Positions 27,973 through 37,218 of a stretch of 54,997 bases of DNA are shown in pieces. Numbering within the stretch: position 1 is the first letter of the stretch; each line of letters begins with the position of its first letter. Made by a program: the position numbers and the translations under genes. Origin of the DNA: Paludibacteraceae bacterium (GTDB lineage Bacteria; Bacteroidota; Bacteroidia; Bacteroidales; Paludibacteraceae); the NCBI GenBank assembly GCA_017517845.1, contig JAFWXW010000029.1, positions 1 to 54,997 of the forward strand, given 5' to 3'. The notes below the pieces were generated by a model. That model searched no databases. It worked only from the letters and a program-made list of their open reading frames with translations, and was not told where the DNA came from.

Positions 27973-28733
27973 AAATAGTTTCTTATAACGTAAACGGTAT
28001 TAGAGCTGCTATAGGCAAAGGATTAGTTTCTTGGCTTGCAGAAACAGATATAGATGTACTTTGTCTGCAAGAAACTAAAGCACAAGCAGACCAGATAGAT
28101 AGTAAGTCTTTTGAGGCTTTAGGTTATCACTGTTACTATACTTGTGCAGAAAAGAAGGGCTATAGTGGTGTGGCTATTTTTACAAAAAGGGAGCCAGATA
28201 ATGTAGTTTATGGAATGGGAAATCCTAAATATGACTGCGAAGGCAGAGTGATTAGAGCCGATTATGGTGATTTTACTCTTATCTGCGTTTACATTCCTTC
28301 TGGTACTTCTGGAGAAGAACGTCAAGCATTTAAAATGGAGTTTCTAGCAGATTTTAAAGTTTTTATAGACGAATTAAGACAGGAAAGACCTAATATTCTC
28401 GTTTGTGGAGACTATAATATAGCTCACACTCCTATAGATATAAATCACCCAGAAAGACAAAGGGGGGTGTCTGGTTTCCTTCCAGAAGAACGTGATTGGG
28501 TAACTGAGTTTTTGGGAAGTGGAATGATAGATACTTTTAGAGTTTTTGACCAACGTGCTGAGCAATATAGTTGGTGGAGTTATAGATTTAACTCTAGAAG
28601 TAGGAATGCTGGTTGGAGAATAGATTACCACATGGTATCTGAGCCACTAAGAGATAAGCTTACTAATGCAGATATTTGGCAACACGTGGTTCATTCAGAC
28701 CACTGTCCAATATTTGTAGAACTGACGCTCTAG
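27969..28733 (+). CDS. xth: Exodeoxyribonuclease III
   Basis: A 254-aa AP endonuclease / 3' exonuclease of the ExoIII family for base-excision repair. Glu35 in LQETKAQ, the GDYNIAHTPIDI segment and the terminal catalytic pair Asp244-His245 in SDHCPIF are present. It overlaps the mlaF-like gene by 4 nt. Its stop codon TAG (28731-28733) abuts a TTAGGAG heptad array with no gap. Confidence 0.95.
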   Translation: MKIVSYNVNGIRAAIGKGLVSWLAETDIDVLCLQETKAQADQIDSKSFEALGYHCYYTCAEKKGYSGVAIFTKREPDNVVYGMGNPKYDCEGRVIRADYGDFTLICVYIPSGTSGEERQAFKMEFLADFKVFIDELRQERPNILVCGDYNIAHTPIDINHPERQRGVSGFLPEERDWVTEFLGSGMIDTFRVFDQRAEQYSWWSYRFNSRSRNAGWRIDYHMVSEPLRDKLTNADIWQHVVHSDHCPIFVELTL

Positions 28734-28757
28734 TTAGGAGTTAGGAGTTAGGAGTTG
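28734..28757 (+). repeat. TTAGGAG heptad array after xth
   Basis: Three units of TTAGGAG follow the xth stop codon directly, then a decayed unit (TTGAGTG). The array ends ~20 nt before the next ATG and puts AGGAG cores upstream of it, too far away for an optimal ribosome-binding site. Confidence 0.85.
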
Positions 28758-28777
28758 AGTGTTAAATTGAGATTATT

Positions 28778-29068
28778 ATGGGATTAATTACAAGTATATT
28801 TAAACAAAGAAAACCTCGTCAATTTAACCTAAAACCAAGGTATTATGACGAGCATAAAGAAAGACTACAACAGTCTGAGGATAGAGTGCGTAAAGAATTG
28901 GAAATGGAATTAGAGAATAAAAGAAAGCACTCATATGAGGACGCTATTCGTGGCAAATTTAAAGGTGCCATAGAAGATAGTAGGGAAAAGAAAAATCATA
29001 AAGTAAAGATAGGAATAATGATAAGCACCATTATAGCTATTGTTTACATTATTTTTAACTATGTCTGA
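28778..29068 (+). CDS. Small membrane protein of unknown function
   Basis: A 96-aa protein: a basic N-terminus, a long charged helix (about 25-70, with EHKERLQQSEDRVRKELEME) likely to form a coiled coil, and one C-terminal membrane segment (about 76-95, [19 protein letters not shown]). The layout is of a tail-anchored inner-membrane protein. It overlaps the start of mutL by 8 nt, so it is probably cotranscribed. I do not recognise a family. Confidence 0.7.
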   Translation: MGLITSIFKQRKPRQFNLKPRYYDEHKERLQQSEDRVRKELEMELENKRKHSYEDAIRGKFKGAIEDSREKKNHKVKIGIMISTIIAIVYIIFNYV

Positions 29069-30878
29069 AAATATAATACACATATTACCTGAAGTAGTAT
29101 CTAATCAGATTGCTGCAGGAGAGGTGGTACAACGCCCATCTTCTGTGGTTAAGGAACTTGTGGAGAACTCTATAGACGCAGGGGCTACCAAGATAGATAT
29201 TTACATTAAAGAAGCTGGCAGAACTTCCATTAGAATCATTGACAATGGTAAAGGTATGTCTGCAGATGATGCGGTGATGGCATTCCAACCTCACGCCACA
29301 TCTAAGATTGCCGATGTAAATGACCTATTTTCTCTTTCCACTATGGGTTTTAGAGGAGAAGCCTTGGCTTCTATCTCTGCGGTGGCATTTGTAGAGGTAA
29401 GAACCAAAAGAGAAGAAGACACACTAGGCACACGAGTGGAATATACCGCAGCCGACCTAGTTTGCCAAGAGTGTATTCAGTGTCCTAAAGGTACAGATAT
29501 TACAGTGAGGGACATATTTTATAATGTACCTGCACGCAGAAAATTCCTTAAACCTAATGATACTGAATTTAGGCATATAGTTTCTGTATTTGAACAAATC
29601 ACACTTGCACACCCGCAGATAAGTTTTACATTAGTTCATAATGATAAGACAGTGTTTAATCTGCCAAAAGAAAACAGATTGCAACGCATTTGTTCACTAT
29701 TTGGGACTAAATGGAACCAAAAGCTCCTACCTATATCTATAGAAACAACATTGGGTAAAATTTCTGGATATATAGGCACACCAGAAGCTGCAATGAAGAG
29801 AAATTGCCCTCAATTTTTCTTTGTAAACAATAGGTATATCCAACATCCATACTTCCATAAGGCAATTAGTATGTCATACGATAAATTACTTATGCCAGAT
29901 GTGAAGCCTGCTTACTTTGTCTTTTTTGAGATGGAAGCAGATAAGATAGATGTGAATATTCACCCAACTAAAACAGATGTTAAGTTTGAAGATGAAAAAT
30001 CAATCTTCCCTATCCTATCTGCTACTGTGAAAGAAGCATTGGGTAAATCCAACTCTGTACCTAGTATAGACTTTGACCAAGATGACGCTCCAGAGATTCC
30101 TGCCTTTACTGGCAAACAGATGGAATATGTGGCTCCGCCAAAGGTAAGTTATAATCCAAATTATAATCCTTTCAACACCCACTCTGAGAGAACATATACC
30201 TCCAATAAACCTACTCAAAACTGGGAAAGTTTGTATGCTGTAACAAAAGAAGTGAAGCAGGTAAATGAACCAAAAATGGAGAGTGCGTGGGCAAATCTAG
30301 AGATTGTGGAAGATTTCAGTGCAGTTCCTATGATTCAAACAGAAAATAAATACATAGTATTTCCTGTTAGTGGTGGCATTAAGGTGGTAGATCAATACAG
30401 AGCTAGTCTTCAAATAAATTATGAACAGACTCTAAAGGAACTAGAATTACTTGAGGTACATAGTAGTCCATTACTATTTCCAGAGGCTGTGGAACTTGAT
30501 GTAAAAGAAGACCTCATCTTCAATGAGATAAAAGAAGAGTTGGAAGAGGTAGGTTTTACATTTACAACATTCGGCAAACAAACATATCAGATAACTGCTG
30601 TACCAAACAGCATGAGCAATATTAGTGCAGAAGCATTATTGGAAGAATTTATATCTATGTGTGTCGATGAAAAAGATGTAAAAACAGAAATAAAGAAGAA
30701 CCTAGCCATAAAAATAGCAGAAAAGAATGCTACTAAAGGCGGTGTTATTTTGAATGAAACACAGATGAGAAGTATTATAGAAAGACTCTCCAAATGTGAA
30801 AGTCAAGTTTATACTACTCAAGGCAAGAAAATATCAGTGATAATAAATAATAACGAAATAGAAAATAAATTTTTATGA
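29061..30878 (+). CDS. mutL: DNA mismatch repair protein MutL
   Basis: A 605-aa MutL starting at [10 protein letters not shown]; an upstream in-frame codon inside the previous gene is unlikely. GHKL ATPase motifs are present: [25 protein letters not shown]. Residues ~340-410 are a linker and the rest is the dimerisation domain. The endonuclease motif DQHA(X)2E(X)4E is altered: the sequence reads [12 protein letters not shown]. The zinc-type CPHGRP motif is also absent, with YTTQGKK in its place. The nicking activity of other MutL proteins is therefore doubtful. It overlaps gltX by 4 nt. Confidence 0.95.
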   Translation: MSENIIHILPEVVSNQIAAGEVVQRPSSVVKELVENSIDAGATKIDIYIKEAGRTSIRIIDNGKGMSADDAVMAFQPHATSKIADVNDLFSLSTMGFRGEALASISAVAFVEVRTKREEDTLGTRVEYTAADLVCQECIQCPKGTDITVRDIFYNVPARRKFLKPNDTEFRHIVSVFEQITLAHPQISFTLVHNDKTVFNLPKENRLQRICSLFGTKWNQKLLPISIETTLGKISGYIGTPEAAMKRNCPQFFFVNNRYIQHPYFHKAISMSYDKLLMPDVKPAYFVFFEMEADKIDVNIHPTKTDVKFEDEKSIFPILSATVKEALGKSNSVPSIDFDQDDAPEIPAFTGKQMEYVAPPKVSYNPNYNPFNTHSERTYTSNKPTQNWESLYAVTKEVKQVNEPKMESAWANLEIVEDFSAVPMIQTENKYIVFPVSGGIKVVDQYRASLQINYEQTLKELELLEVHSSPLLFPEAVELDVKEDLIFNEIKEELEEVGFTFTTFGKQTYQITAVPNSMSNISAEALLEEFISMCVDEKDVKTEIKKNLAIKIAEKNATKGGVILNETQMRSIIERLSKCESQVYTTQGKKISVIINNNEIENKFL

Positions 30879-32377
30879 TGAAAGAAGTAAGAGTGCGTTT
30901 TGCACCAAGTCCTACAGGTGCTCTACATATAGGTGGAGTACGTACAGCACTTTATAATTATTTGTTCGCTAAACAAAACGGTGGTAAAATGATTCTACGT
31001 ATAGAAGATACAGACTCTACACGTTTTGTACCTGGAGCTGAAAAATATATTATTGAGTCACTAGAATGGTTGGGAATACGTTTTGATGAAGGTATAGAAA
31101 ATGGAGTGGCAACCTGCAGACAAAGCGAGAGAAGAGATATTTACAGAAAATATGTAAAAGAACTTTTGGACAAAGATTTAGCATACATAGCCTTTGATAC
31201 TCCTCAAGAACTTGAGGCTAAACGTGCAGAAATAGCAAACTTCCAATATGACGCCAAAACTCGTATGATGATGAACAACTCACTTACACTTGGCAAAGAA
31301 GCTACCGATGCAAAAATAGCTGCAGGCGAAAACTATGTAGTGAGAATTAAGATAGAACCAGGAGAAGATATTATAGTTAATGATATGATTCGCGGCGAAG
31401 TAAAAATTAATTCTTCTATCCTAGATGATAAAGTGCTTTATAAATCTGCAGATGACCTGCCTACATATCACTTGGCTAATATAGTAGATGACCACTTAAT
31501 GGAAATATCACATGTAATACGTGGTGAAGAATGGTTACCTTCCGCCCCTCTTCATGTGTTACTTTATAAATACTTTGGTTGGGAAAGACCAGAGTTTGCT
31601 CACCTACCTCTTTTGCTTAAGCCCGACGGCAATGGTAAATTAAGCAAACGTGATGGCGACAGACTAGGTTTCCCTGTATTCCCACTAGACTGGGTAGATC
31701 CTAAAACTGGTGATAAATCTTCTGGTTATAGAGAAGCTGGTTACTTCCCAGAAGCTGTAGTAAACTTCCTAGCACTTCTAGGTTGGCATGGTGAATCTGA
31801 TAAAGAATTCTTCACAATGGAAGAACTGATTCAGGAGTTCTCATTGGCACGTGTAAGTAAAAGTGGTGCAAAGTTTGATTATGAAAAAGGTAAATGGTTT
31901 AACCACGAATATCTGCAAAAGAAATCTGACACAGAACTAGCACAAGCATTTATGCCAATTCTTGAAGAAAAAGGAATTAAGGTGGAAGTAGAAAAAGTGG
32001 AAAAAGTAGTAGCATTGACCAAGGCTCGTTGTAATTTTGTAAAGGACCTATGGGCTAATACTGATTATTTCTTCATTGCTCCTACCGAATATGATGAAAA
32101 AACTCGTTCTAAACGTTGGAAAGAAAACTCACCTCAAGACATGAAAGAACTAGTAGAATTTATTTCTACATTAGAGGATTTCTCTGCTCACAATGCAGAG
32201 CAAGCTGTGATGCAATGGATAGCTGATAATGGTAAACATACTGGTCAAGTTATGAATGCGTTCCGCTTATGTGTGGTGGGTGAAGGCAAAGGTCCTCACA
32301 TGTTTGACATTACAGAATTTATAGGCAAAGAGGAAACTATTAGAAGAGTTAATGTTGCAATAGAAGCGTTAGGTTAA
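30875..32377 (+). CDS. gltX: Glutamyl-tRNA synthetase
   Basis: A 500-aa class I synthetase. The HIGH-type motif HIGG is at 18-21 in [12 protein letters not shown], and the KMSKS-type motif reads KLSKRDGD around residue 255. It charges tRNA-Glu. The start is one of two adjacent ATG codons; the first overlaps mutL by ATGA. A short covarying hairpin repeat lies 8 nt after its stop. Confidence 0.97.
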   Translation: MMKEVRVRFAPSPTGALHIGGVRTALYNYLFAKQNGGKMILRIEDTDSTRFVPGAEKYIIESLEWLGIRFDEGIENGVATCRQSERRDIYRKYVKELLDKDLAYIAFDTPQELEAKRAEIANFQYDAKTRMMMNNSLTLGKEATDAKIAAGENYVVRIKIEPGEDIIVNDMIRGEVKINSSILDDKVLYKSADDLPTYHLANIVDDHLMEISHVIRGEEWLPSAPLHVLLYKYFGWERPEFAHLPLLLKPDGNGKLSKRDGDRLGFPVFPLDWVDPKTGDKSSGYREAGYFPEAVVNFLALLGWHGESDKEFFTMEELIQEFSLARVSKSGAKFDYEKGKWFNHEYLQKKSDTELAQAFMPILEEKGIKVEVEKVEKVVALTKARCNFVKDLWANTDYFFIAPTEYDEKTRSKRWKENSPQDMKELVEFISTLEDFSAHNAEQAVMQWIADNGKHTGQVMNAFRLCVVGEGKGPHMFDITEFIGKEETIRRVNVAIEALG

Positions 32378-32385
32378 ATAGAAAC

Positions 32386-32405
32386 GGACATTGCACGCAA
32401 TGTCC
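32386..32405. repeat. GGACATTGC hairpin repeat after gltX
   Basis: 9-bp stem GGACATTGC/GCAATGTCC around AC, followed by CCTAC-like sequence. A second copy at 37219-37238 has GGACATAGC/GCTATGTCC with the same loop and the same downstream CCTAC. The T-A pair in one copy is A-T in the other. It has no T-run, so it is not a normal terminator. Confidence 0.75.
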
Positions 32406-32436
32406 CTACTCTTTAAATCAACGTATAATTGTTAGA

Positions 32437-33999
32437 ATGAAAAAACTGTTTATTATATTATTTTCGTTGTTGTTATGCTTTAATGCCTTGGCTCTGCCAA
32501 GGAAGAAAAAGAAGGAAATCATAAAAGATACTATTCCTGCAGAGGTTGTTAAGGCATTGGATCCTGTTTACAAATCCCCTAAGAGAGAATTCAGAGGCGT
32601 ATGGATGCACACCATATATAATGGAGTGTATCCTACTCTATCTTCTGACGAATGGAAAGAGTATATAAGAAAACAACTAGATGAATACCAAAAACTAGGA
32701 ATAAATGTGGTTCTATTTCAGGTGAGACCAGAGGCAGATGCCTTTTATGAGTCTGAATATGAGCCATGGAGTAGATTCCTAACAGGTGAGCAAGGAAAAA
32801 GACCTGAACCATTTTTTGACCCATTGCATTTTATGACAGAAGAGTGTCATAAACGTTGTATGGAACTCCATGCGTGGGTAAATCCATATAGGGCTAATGC
32901 CAATAAATCTAAAAACAGACTTGTGTGGCATCATATCTACTATGAAAAACGATATATGTTCTTCTCATACGGAAATCAACTTCTGTTTAATCCTGGAGTT
33001 CCTGACAGTAGAGAATTTATTATTAAGGTTATAGCAGATATAGTAAACAGATATGATATAGACGGTATTCATTTAGATGATTATTTCTATCCTTATCCTA
33101 TAAAAGGATTAAAACTCCCTGACAATGAAACCTTTAAGAAGTATGGGCTAAACAAAGGTTACAAACTAGGTGAAATAGATAATTGGCGTAGGGATAATGT
33201 AAACAAGTTGGTAGAATCATTATCTGATACCATAAAAGCCATTAAACCGTATGTGAAATTGGGTATAAGTCCATTTGGGATTTATAGAAACAAAGCTCAA
33301 GATGAAAATGGAAGTGAAACCAATGGACTTAGTAATTATGATAATCTCTATGCAGATACACAACTATGGTTAAATAATGGTTGGTTGGATTATATCATTC
33401 CTCAACTTTATTGGGAAGTGGGTCACCCTGCAGCAGATTACACTACTCTTTTCTATTGGTGGAAAGAAAGTAAGCCAGAACACACTCAAATGTATATTGG
33501 TCAAGATGTTGGGCGAAGCCAAAATCAGATTTATAGAAAGTTGAAACCAACTAGAGAGGAAGATGCTATAGGTGGAAACTGTTTTTGGAGTGGCGATATG
33601 CTTCTAGAGAATAAAAACTCATATATGGATACTCTAAAAACTGAGTATTTCAAACATCATGCCATAGCACCAAACTTTCCAAAACTTTATCATAAGTCAC
33701 CTAAAAAAGTGGAAAATGTGCGTTTGGACCTTATGGGTGATGCTCCTAAATTGTGTTGGGATTCTGATAATTCTACAAATAATCTGAACAAGGCATGGTA
33801 TTATATAGTATATGCTGTGAAATATAATGCTCCATTCATAGATCAGTATGACCCAACTAAGATAATTTATGTGGGAACGGAAAATGAATATATCATTCCA
33901 GAAGAGATTAATCCGCTGCACTATAAATATGTAGTCACTGCTGTGAGCAGAATGCAAAATGAGAGCGAAATCTCCGAGGTCTGCAAACACGAAGAATAG
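32437..33999 (+). CDS. Glycoside hydrolase-like family 10 (DUF187) protein
   Basis: A 520-aa secreted protein, signal peptide ~1-19 (LLCFNALA). The barrel domain (about 50-400) has REFRGVWMHTIYNGVYP, RPEADAFYESEYEPWS, the acidic GIHLDDYFYP motif and PQLYWEVGHPAADY, typical of the GHL10/YngK group, thought to act on cell-wall or polymeric glycans. A fibronectin-like C-terminal part (about 425-515) follows. The substrate is unknown. Its TAG stop runs straight into a TTAGGAATT repeat element. Confidence 0.88.
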   Translation: MKKLFIILFSLLLCFNALALPRKKKKEIIKDTIPAEVVKALDPVYKSPKREFRGVWMHTIYNGVYPTLSSDEWKEYIRKQLDEYQKLGINVVLFQVRPEADAFYESEYEPWSRFLTGEQGKRPEPFFDPLHFMTEECHKRCMELHAWVNPYRANANKSKNRLVWHHIYYEKRYMFFSYGNQLLFNPGVPDSREFIIKVIADIVNRYDIDGIHLDDYFYPYPIKGLKLPDNETFKKYGLNKGYKLGEIDNWRRDNVNKLVESLSDTIKAIKPYVKLGISPFGIYRNKAQDENGSETNGLSNYDNLYADTQLWLNNGWLDYIIPQLYWEVGHPAADYTTLFYWWKESKPEHTQMYIGQDVGRSQNQIYRKLKPTREEDAIGGNCFWSGDMLLENKNSYMDTLKTEYFKHHAIAPNFPKLYHKSPKKVENVRLDLMGDAPKLCWDSDNSTNNLNKAWYYIVYAVKYNAPFIDQYDPTKIIYVGTENEYIIPEEINPLHYKYVVTAVSRMQNESEISEVCKHEE

Positions 34000-34104
34000 T
34001 TAGGAATTTCTATGCAAACGAGTGGAGAACCAAGCTTGCTTGAGTTATCCCGAGTGCAGCCAGAAATCACGAGCGGAGCGAGTAATTTTAGGAGTTAGGA
34101 GTTT
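33998..34104. repeat. Composite hairpin repeat, copy A
   Basis: It begins at the stop codon of the glycoside hydrolase-like gene with TTAGGAATT, then the core GCAAACGAG...CCAAG-CTTG-CTTGAG...CCGAGTGCAGCCA, then ATCACGAGCGGAGCGAGTAA, and ends with two TTAGGAG heptads 3 nt before the birA GTG. The core 34024-34050 folds into an ~11-bp stem with loop CTTG. It is nearly identical over ~50 nt to copy C (54889-54997). Confidence 0.85.
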
Positions 34105-34847
34105 GTGAAGTTTAACATTATACATATCAACGAGTGTGATTCCACCAATGCTTATCTGCAGAGGGAAATTGTAGAAGCAAACCCTGTAGAAGGCACTGTA
34201 ATTTCCACTTATTTTCAAACAAAAGGACGCGGTCAATTAACTAACGTTTGGGAAGCAGAAAAGGGAAGAACATTCTTTGTAGTATATTACTACGCCCTAC
34301 CAACCTACCTATTAAGCAACAATTCCTTATATCACAAGCCATATCCGTGGCTATCGTAGATGTGCTTAATTCATATACCGATGGTTTCTGCATAAAATGG
34401 CCAAACGACATATACTACAAAGAAGACAAGATAGCAGGCATTCTTATAGAAAATAACCTCACTTCTGCAGGAATAAGTACATGTATTATAGGTTTAGGGC
34501 TGAATGTAAATCAAAAGACATTTAAAAGCGATGCTCCAAACCCCATATCACTGTTTAACATTATAGGCAAAGAAACTTCTGTACCAGAACTTTTACAAAG
34601 TATATTAGATAGATTTAATAAAGTCTATTCACTTGTATATTCCAACGTAGAACTTCTTAGAGAAAACTATTTCACCAATCTACTTTTCAATGGTCAGATG
34701 AGAGAATATGCAGATGAAAATGGCTTCTTCTACGGCAAGATTGTGGATGTGGAAAACGACGGACACCTGATAATTGAAGACATAGAGGGTGAAAGAAGAA
34801 GGTATGCGTTTAAGGAAGTGGTATTTCAGTTAGGAGTTAGGAGTTAG
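34105..34847 (+). pseudogene. birA: Biotin-protein ligase, frameshifted
   Basis: It encodes a short, single-domain BirA without the HTH domain. The first frame runs from GTG at 34105 (NECDSTNAYL, TKGRGQLTNVWEAEKG); the second carries the rest (NILCSILLRPTN, IKWPNDIYYKEDKIAGILIE). The shift is at about 34266-34271, where one A appears to be missing; adding it back gives a full protein of ~247 aa. BirA attaches biotin to carrier proteins such as OadA in this window. The last five codons and the stop (TTAGGAGTTAGGAGTTAG) come from a heptad array. Sequencing error, pseudogene or frameshifting cannot be told apart here. Confidence 0.88.
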
Positions 34848-34988
34848 GAGTTAGGAGTTAGGAGTTAGGAATTAGGAGTGAGGAATTTTTCAAGTAGCGA
34901 GAGCAATGATAAGCTTGCTTAAGCATTGCCGAGTCACGAAGAAAAATCACGAGCGTAGCGAGTAATGTTCACACCTGTTAGGAATTAG
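34828..34988. repeat. Heptad array and composite hairpin repeat, copy B
   Basis: About seven TTAGGAG-type heptads (34830-34885) begin inside the birA 3' end and supply its stop. Then come a core with the stem GCAATG...TAAG-CTTG-CTTA...CATTGC (34903-34929) and the tail ATCACGAGCGTAGCGAGTAA. A last unit GTTAGGAATTAG (34977-34988) abuts the comF stop. Loop and tail match copy A, while stem bases differ by compensatory changes. Confidence 0.85.
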
Positions 34989-34989
34989 T

Positions 34990-35676
34990 TTAGCCTCCAA
35001 ACGCGAGTGAAAGGAAACTGAGTTTTACATTTGGGATTTGCTGTAAGCATTTGAGACAGGCAATAGCAGTGGAACCTGTAGTAAGAACATCGTCTATAAG
35101 AAGAATGTGTTTCCCCTCAAACCCTTCATTAGCTGCAAGAGAAAATAGTCCCTCTGCATTTTTCCAACGTTCTTCCTTATTTTTATGAGTTTGAGTTTCG
35201 TTGAAACGAGTTCGTTTTAGAAGTTCTGGGAAGATTGGTAAACCAACCACCTCTTGTATTCCTTTTGCAATCTCCTCAGACTGATTATACCCCCTTATTT
35301 TTTGTTTTTTTTGGTGTAAAGGCACAGGAACTATAGCATCAATATCTGCAAAGAAATCTGGAATCTCTTGAGACATCACTTCTCCCATTTGCCTAGCAAA
35401 CTTATACTTCCCTTTGTACTTAATGTGATGAAGAATATTTTGAACCGATGTTTCCTTCTCAAAATGACACCATGAGAATGCCTTTTGTAGATGTACTCTC
35501 CCAAGAAAAATATCCATAACTTTATTGTCTGAGAAATTATGAGTCTGTGATTTAGGCAGAGTATATAAACATGTTAAACAGATATTTTCCTCCCCTTCCA
35601 TAAGCACCCTGTTGCAGCACACACATAACTTGGGATAAACCAAATCTAGTAAAGAATTAAGAATTGGGAATTTCAT
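34990..35676 (-). CDS. comF: ComF family phosphoribosyltransferase-like protein
   Basis: A 228-aa ComF-type protein. A zinc-ribbon-like N-terminus (Cys18, Cys20, Cys21, Cys33, Cys36) is followed by a PRTase fold with the PRPP motif LLIDDVLTTGSTA near 190-204. In naturally competent bacteria ComF supports DNA uptake; its exact role in Bacteroidota is unclear. It follows the flippase gene by 11 nt, so the two are probably cotranscribed. A repeat element starts right after its stop. Confidence 0.88.
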   Translation of the reverse strand: MKFPILNSLLDLVYPKLCVCCNRVLMEGEENICLTCLYTLPKSQTHNFSDNKVMDIFLGRVHLQKAFSWCHFEKETSVQNILHHIKYKGKYKFARQMGEVMSQEIPDFFADIDAIVPVPLHQKKQKIRGYNQSEEIAKGIQEVVGLPIFPELLKRTRFNETQTHKNKEERWKNAEGLFSLAANEGFEGKHILLIDDVLTTGSTAIACLKCLQQIPNVKLSFLSLAFGG

Positions 35677-35687
35677 AAGATTATTTA

Positions 35688-37001
35688 TTATTTAATAGTT
35701 CTCTTTAATTTACCTTTATCGTATGAATATGCTATGGTTATGAACCAGATACTGTCTAGAGATTTCATTATAAAACTAACCATAAAATACATTAATAATG
35801 TCAAGTAAATATCATTTAAATATATACCTAAAAGTAAGGCTATAGTTTTTAATATTATTTGTGTTACCTCAAAGAAGAGTAAGCCTTCTTGTTTTTTGAA
35901 AAGTTCTGGTAAGAAATCTATAACATTAGAAATAGAAAAAGCTAATAACCATGGGAGCATTAAACGAATATATTCGCCAGAGGTACGCCATTCTTCTCCT
36001 AAGATTATAGCTGTTAAGTCTGGAAGTATAAAGTATAATAGTGCAAATGAAGGAATACCTAACATAAGCACAGATGCAATGTATTTTGTTATAACAGGCA
36101 ATATTTTTTCTTCATTCCAAACCTTTTCTGAAACAAAACGGAACATTATCTTATAAAGAGACCCACAAGCCACATTAATAGGCGTATGTGCCAATACCAA
36201 CCCCATGGAATAAAGTCCTATTTCTGTCATGCCAAAGTTTGCAGAAAGCAAGAATATTGGCAATGACTTTGCCAATAGGTTTATGGTTTTCCTACTTAAT
36301 GAATATTTTGGAAACTTGATATATTCACGTGCTATAGCGATAGTAGAATCCCATGTTGGACGAGTGCCAAGAGATGAGAAAAGTTTATCTCGTTGCTGAG
36401 CAAATAAAAGTACTAGTAGCAAAATAATTACAGAACCAGATACTGCAGAAATAATAAGACCTGCAGTACTCCAACCTAGATTTCCTAAAAGAATTTTTAA
36501 TCCTACATTATAAAGGGCAAGCAGAATTAAGTAAATAGAGATATACTTAAATAGTTTCTTTCTAATAATAAGACTATCGCAGATATTCCAAATAGCCGTA
36601 GCTGCCACATAAATAGGCATAAGGTAATACCAATCGGCAAGGTCGGCAGAACCAAATAGAGATGCTATTTCTGCCGAGAATGGAACAGTTATTAGTACTA
36701 GAGCAGAAACCAAAGTTACGCAAGAAAGACAAACTGCCAAAACAGAGGGAAGGTATTTTTCGTTTTTGTGAAACACCAACACATTTTGGTATTCGGCATT
36801 GGCAAGAAGCACCAAAATAGCAAATATGGAAACAAATAGATTGAGTGTACCCATCTCATCGGGAAGATAGATGCGAGAGATGATTGGGTATGCCGCCAAT
36901 GTAATTATCTGAGCAAGAATATTCCCGCTCAGTAGCACACTAGTGTTTCTCACAATACGCGATTGCAGAAATCTGTTGATATATTTGTTTTTTATTTGCA
37001 T
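35688..37001 (-). CDS. Oligosaccharide flippase (Wzx/MOP superfamily)
   Basis: An integral membrane protein of ~437 aa from the Met at 37001 (MQIKNKYINRFLQSRIVRN). About 12-14 membrane segments, with the N-terminal SVLLSGNILAQIITLAAYPI segment typical of polysaccharide flippases that move lipid-linked sugars across the inner membrane. An in-frame upstream ATG at 37088 would add 29 residues, but those codons lie in the repeat cluster 37003-37125 and look unlike protein, so I prefer 37001. The comF gene follows after 11 nt. No glycosyltransferases are nearby. Confidence 0.85.
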   Translation of the reverse strand: MQIKNKYINRFLQSRIVRNTSVLLSGNILAQIITLAAYPIISRIYLPDEMGTLNLFVSIFAILVLLANAEYQNVLVFHKNEKYLPSVLAVCLSCVTLVSALVLITVPFSAEIASLFGSADLADWYYLMPIYVAATAIWNICDSLIIRKKLFKYISIYLILLALYNVGLKILLGNLGWSTAGLIISAVSGSVIILLLVLLFAQQRDKLFSSLGTRPTWDSTIAIAREYIKFPKYSLSRKTINLLAKSLPIFLLSANFGMTEIGLYSMGLVLAHTPINVACGSLYKIMFRFVSEKVWNEEKILPVITKYIASVLMLGIPSFALLYFILPDLTAIILGEEWRTSGEYIRLMLPWLLAFSISNVIDFLPELFKKQEGLLFFEVTQIILKTIALLLGIYLNDIYLTLLMYFMVSFIMKSLDSIWFITIAYSYDKGKLKRTIK

Positions 37002-37002
37002 T

Positions 37003-37125
37003 GCTCGCCTACGGCTCGGTTGCACCACCCTACGGGGGTGCCCTTTTTTATTTTCATTTAATACAGGCGTTGCGCTAACGCTTAACACCTGCCTACAACT
37101 TAAGAGTTACCCCTTACAGGGGTAA
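37003..37125. repeat. Cluster of hairpins upstream of the flippase gene
   Basis: Four stems in a row: GCC-TAC-GGC (37007-37015); GCACC..CCC/GGG..GGTGC (37022-37041); a 28-nt hairpin with CAGG/CCTG outer and GCG/CGC inner pairs (37064-37091); and TTACCCC/GGGGTAA with loop TTACA (37107-37125). None has a T-run. The gap 37002-37325 (324 nt) contains only this cluster, a terminator and repeats; I see no gene in it. Confidence 0.75.
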
Positions 37126-37150
37126 TAAGTACACAAATTTAATAAATTAA

Positions 37151-37193
37151 AATAAAAAAGAAAAGCGTTTGAGGAAAAATCCTCAAACGCTTT
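37151..37193 (-). terminator. Terminator of the oad operon
   Basis: 14-bp perfect stem AAAGCGTTTGAGGA / TCCTCAAACGCTTT (37162-37193), 4-nt loop, followed on the minus strand by TTTTCTTTTTTATTTT. It lies ~130 nt past the oadB stop. Confidence 0.92.
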
Positions 37194-37218
37194 GTAAATG
37201 TATTTTGTTTTGTAAGGC

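Noticed and set aside
34255-34275. Programmed -1 frameshifting in birA
   Set aside because: The site lacks a full X-XXY-YYZ heptamer in the right phase and no clear downstream pseudoknot was seen; a missing A is the simpler explanation. Kept only as a low-probability option.
34828-34885. The heptad array as a CRISPR array
   Set aside because: Units are directly tandem with no spacers, and no cas genes lie in the window.
37002-37088. Longer flippase start at 37088
   Set aside because: The extra 29 residues are encoded inside a hairpin cluster, are strongly basic and polar, and precede a normal flippase N-terminus beginning at 37001.
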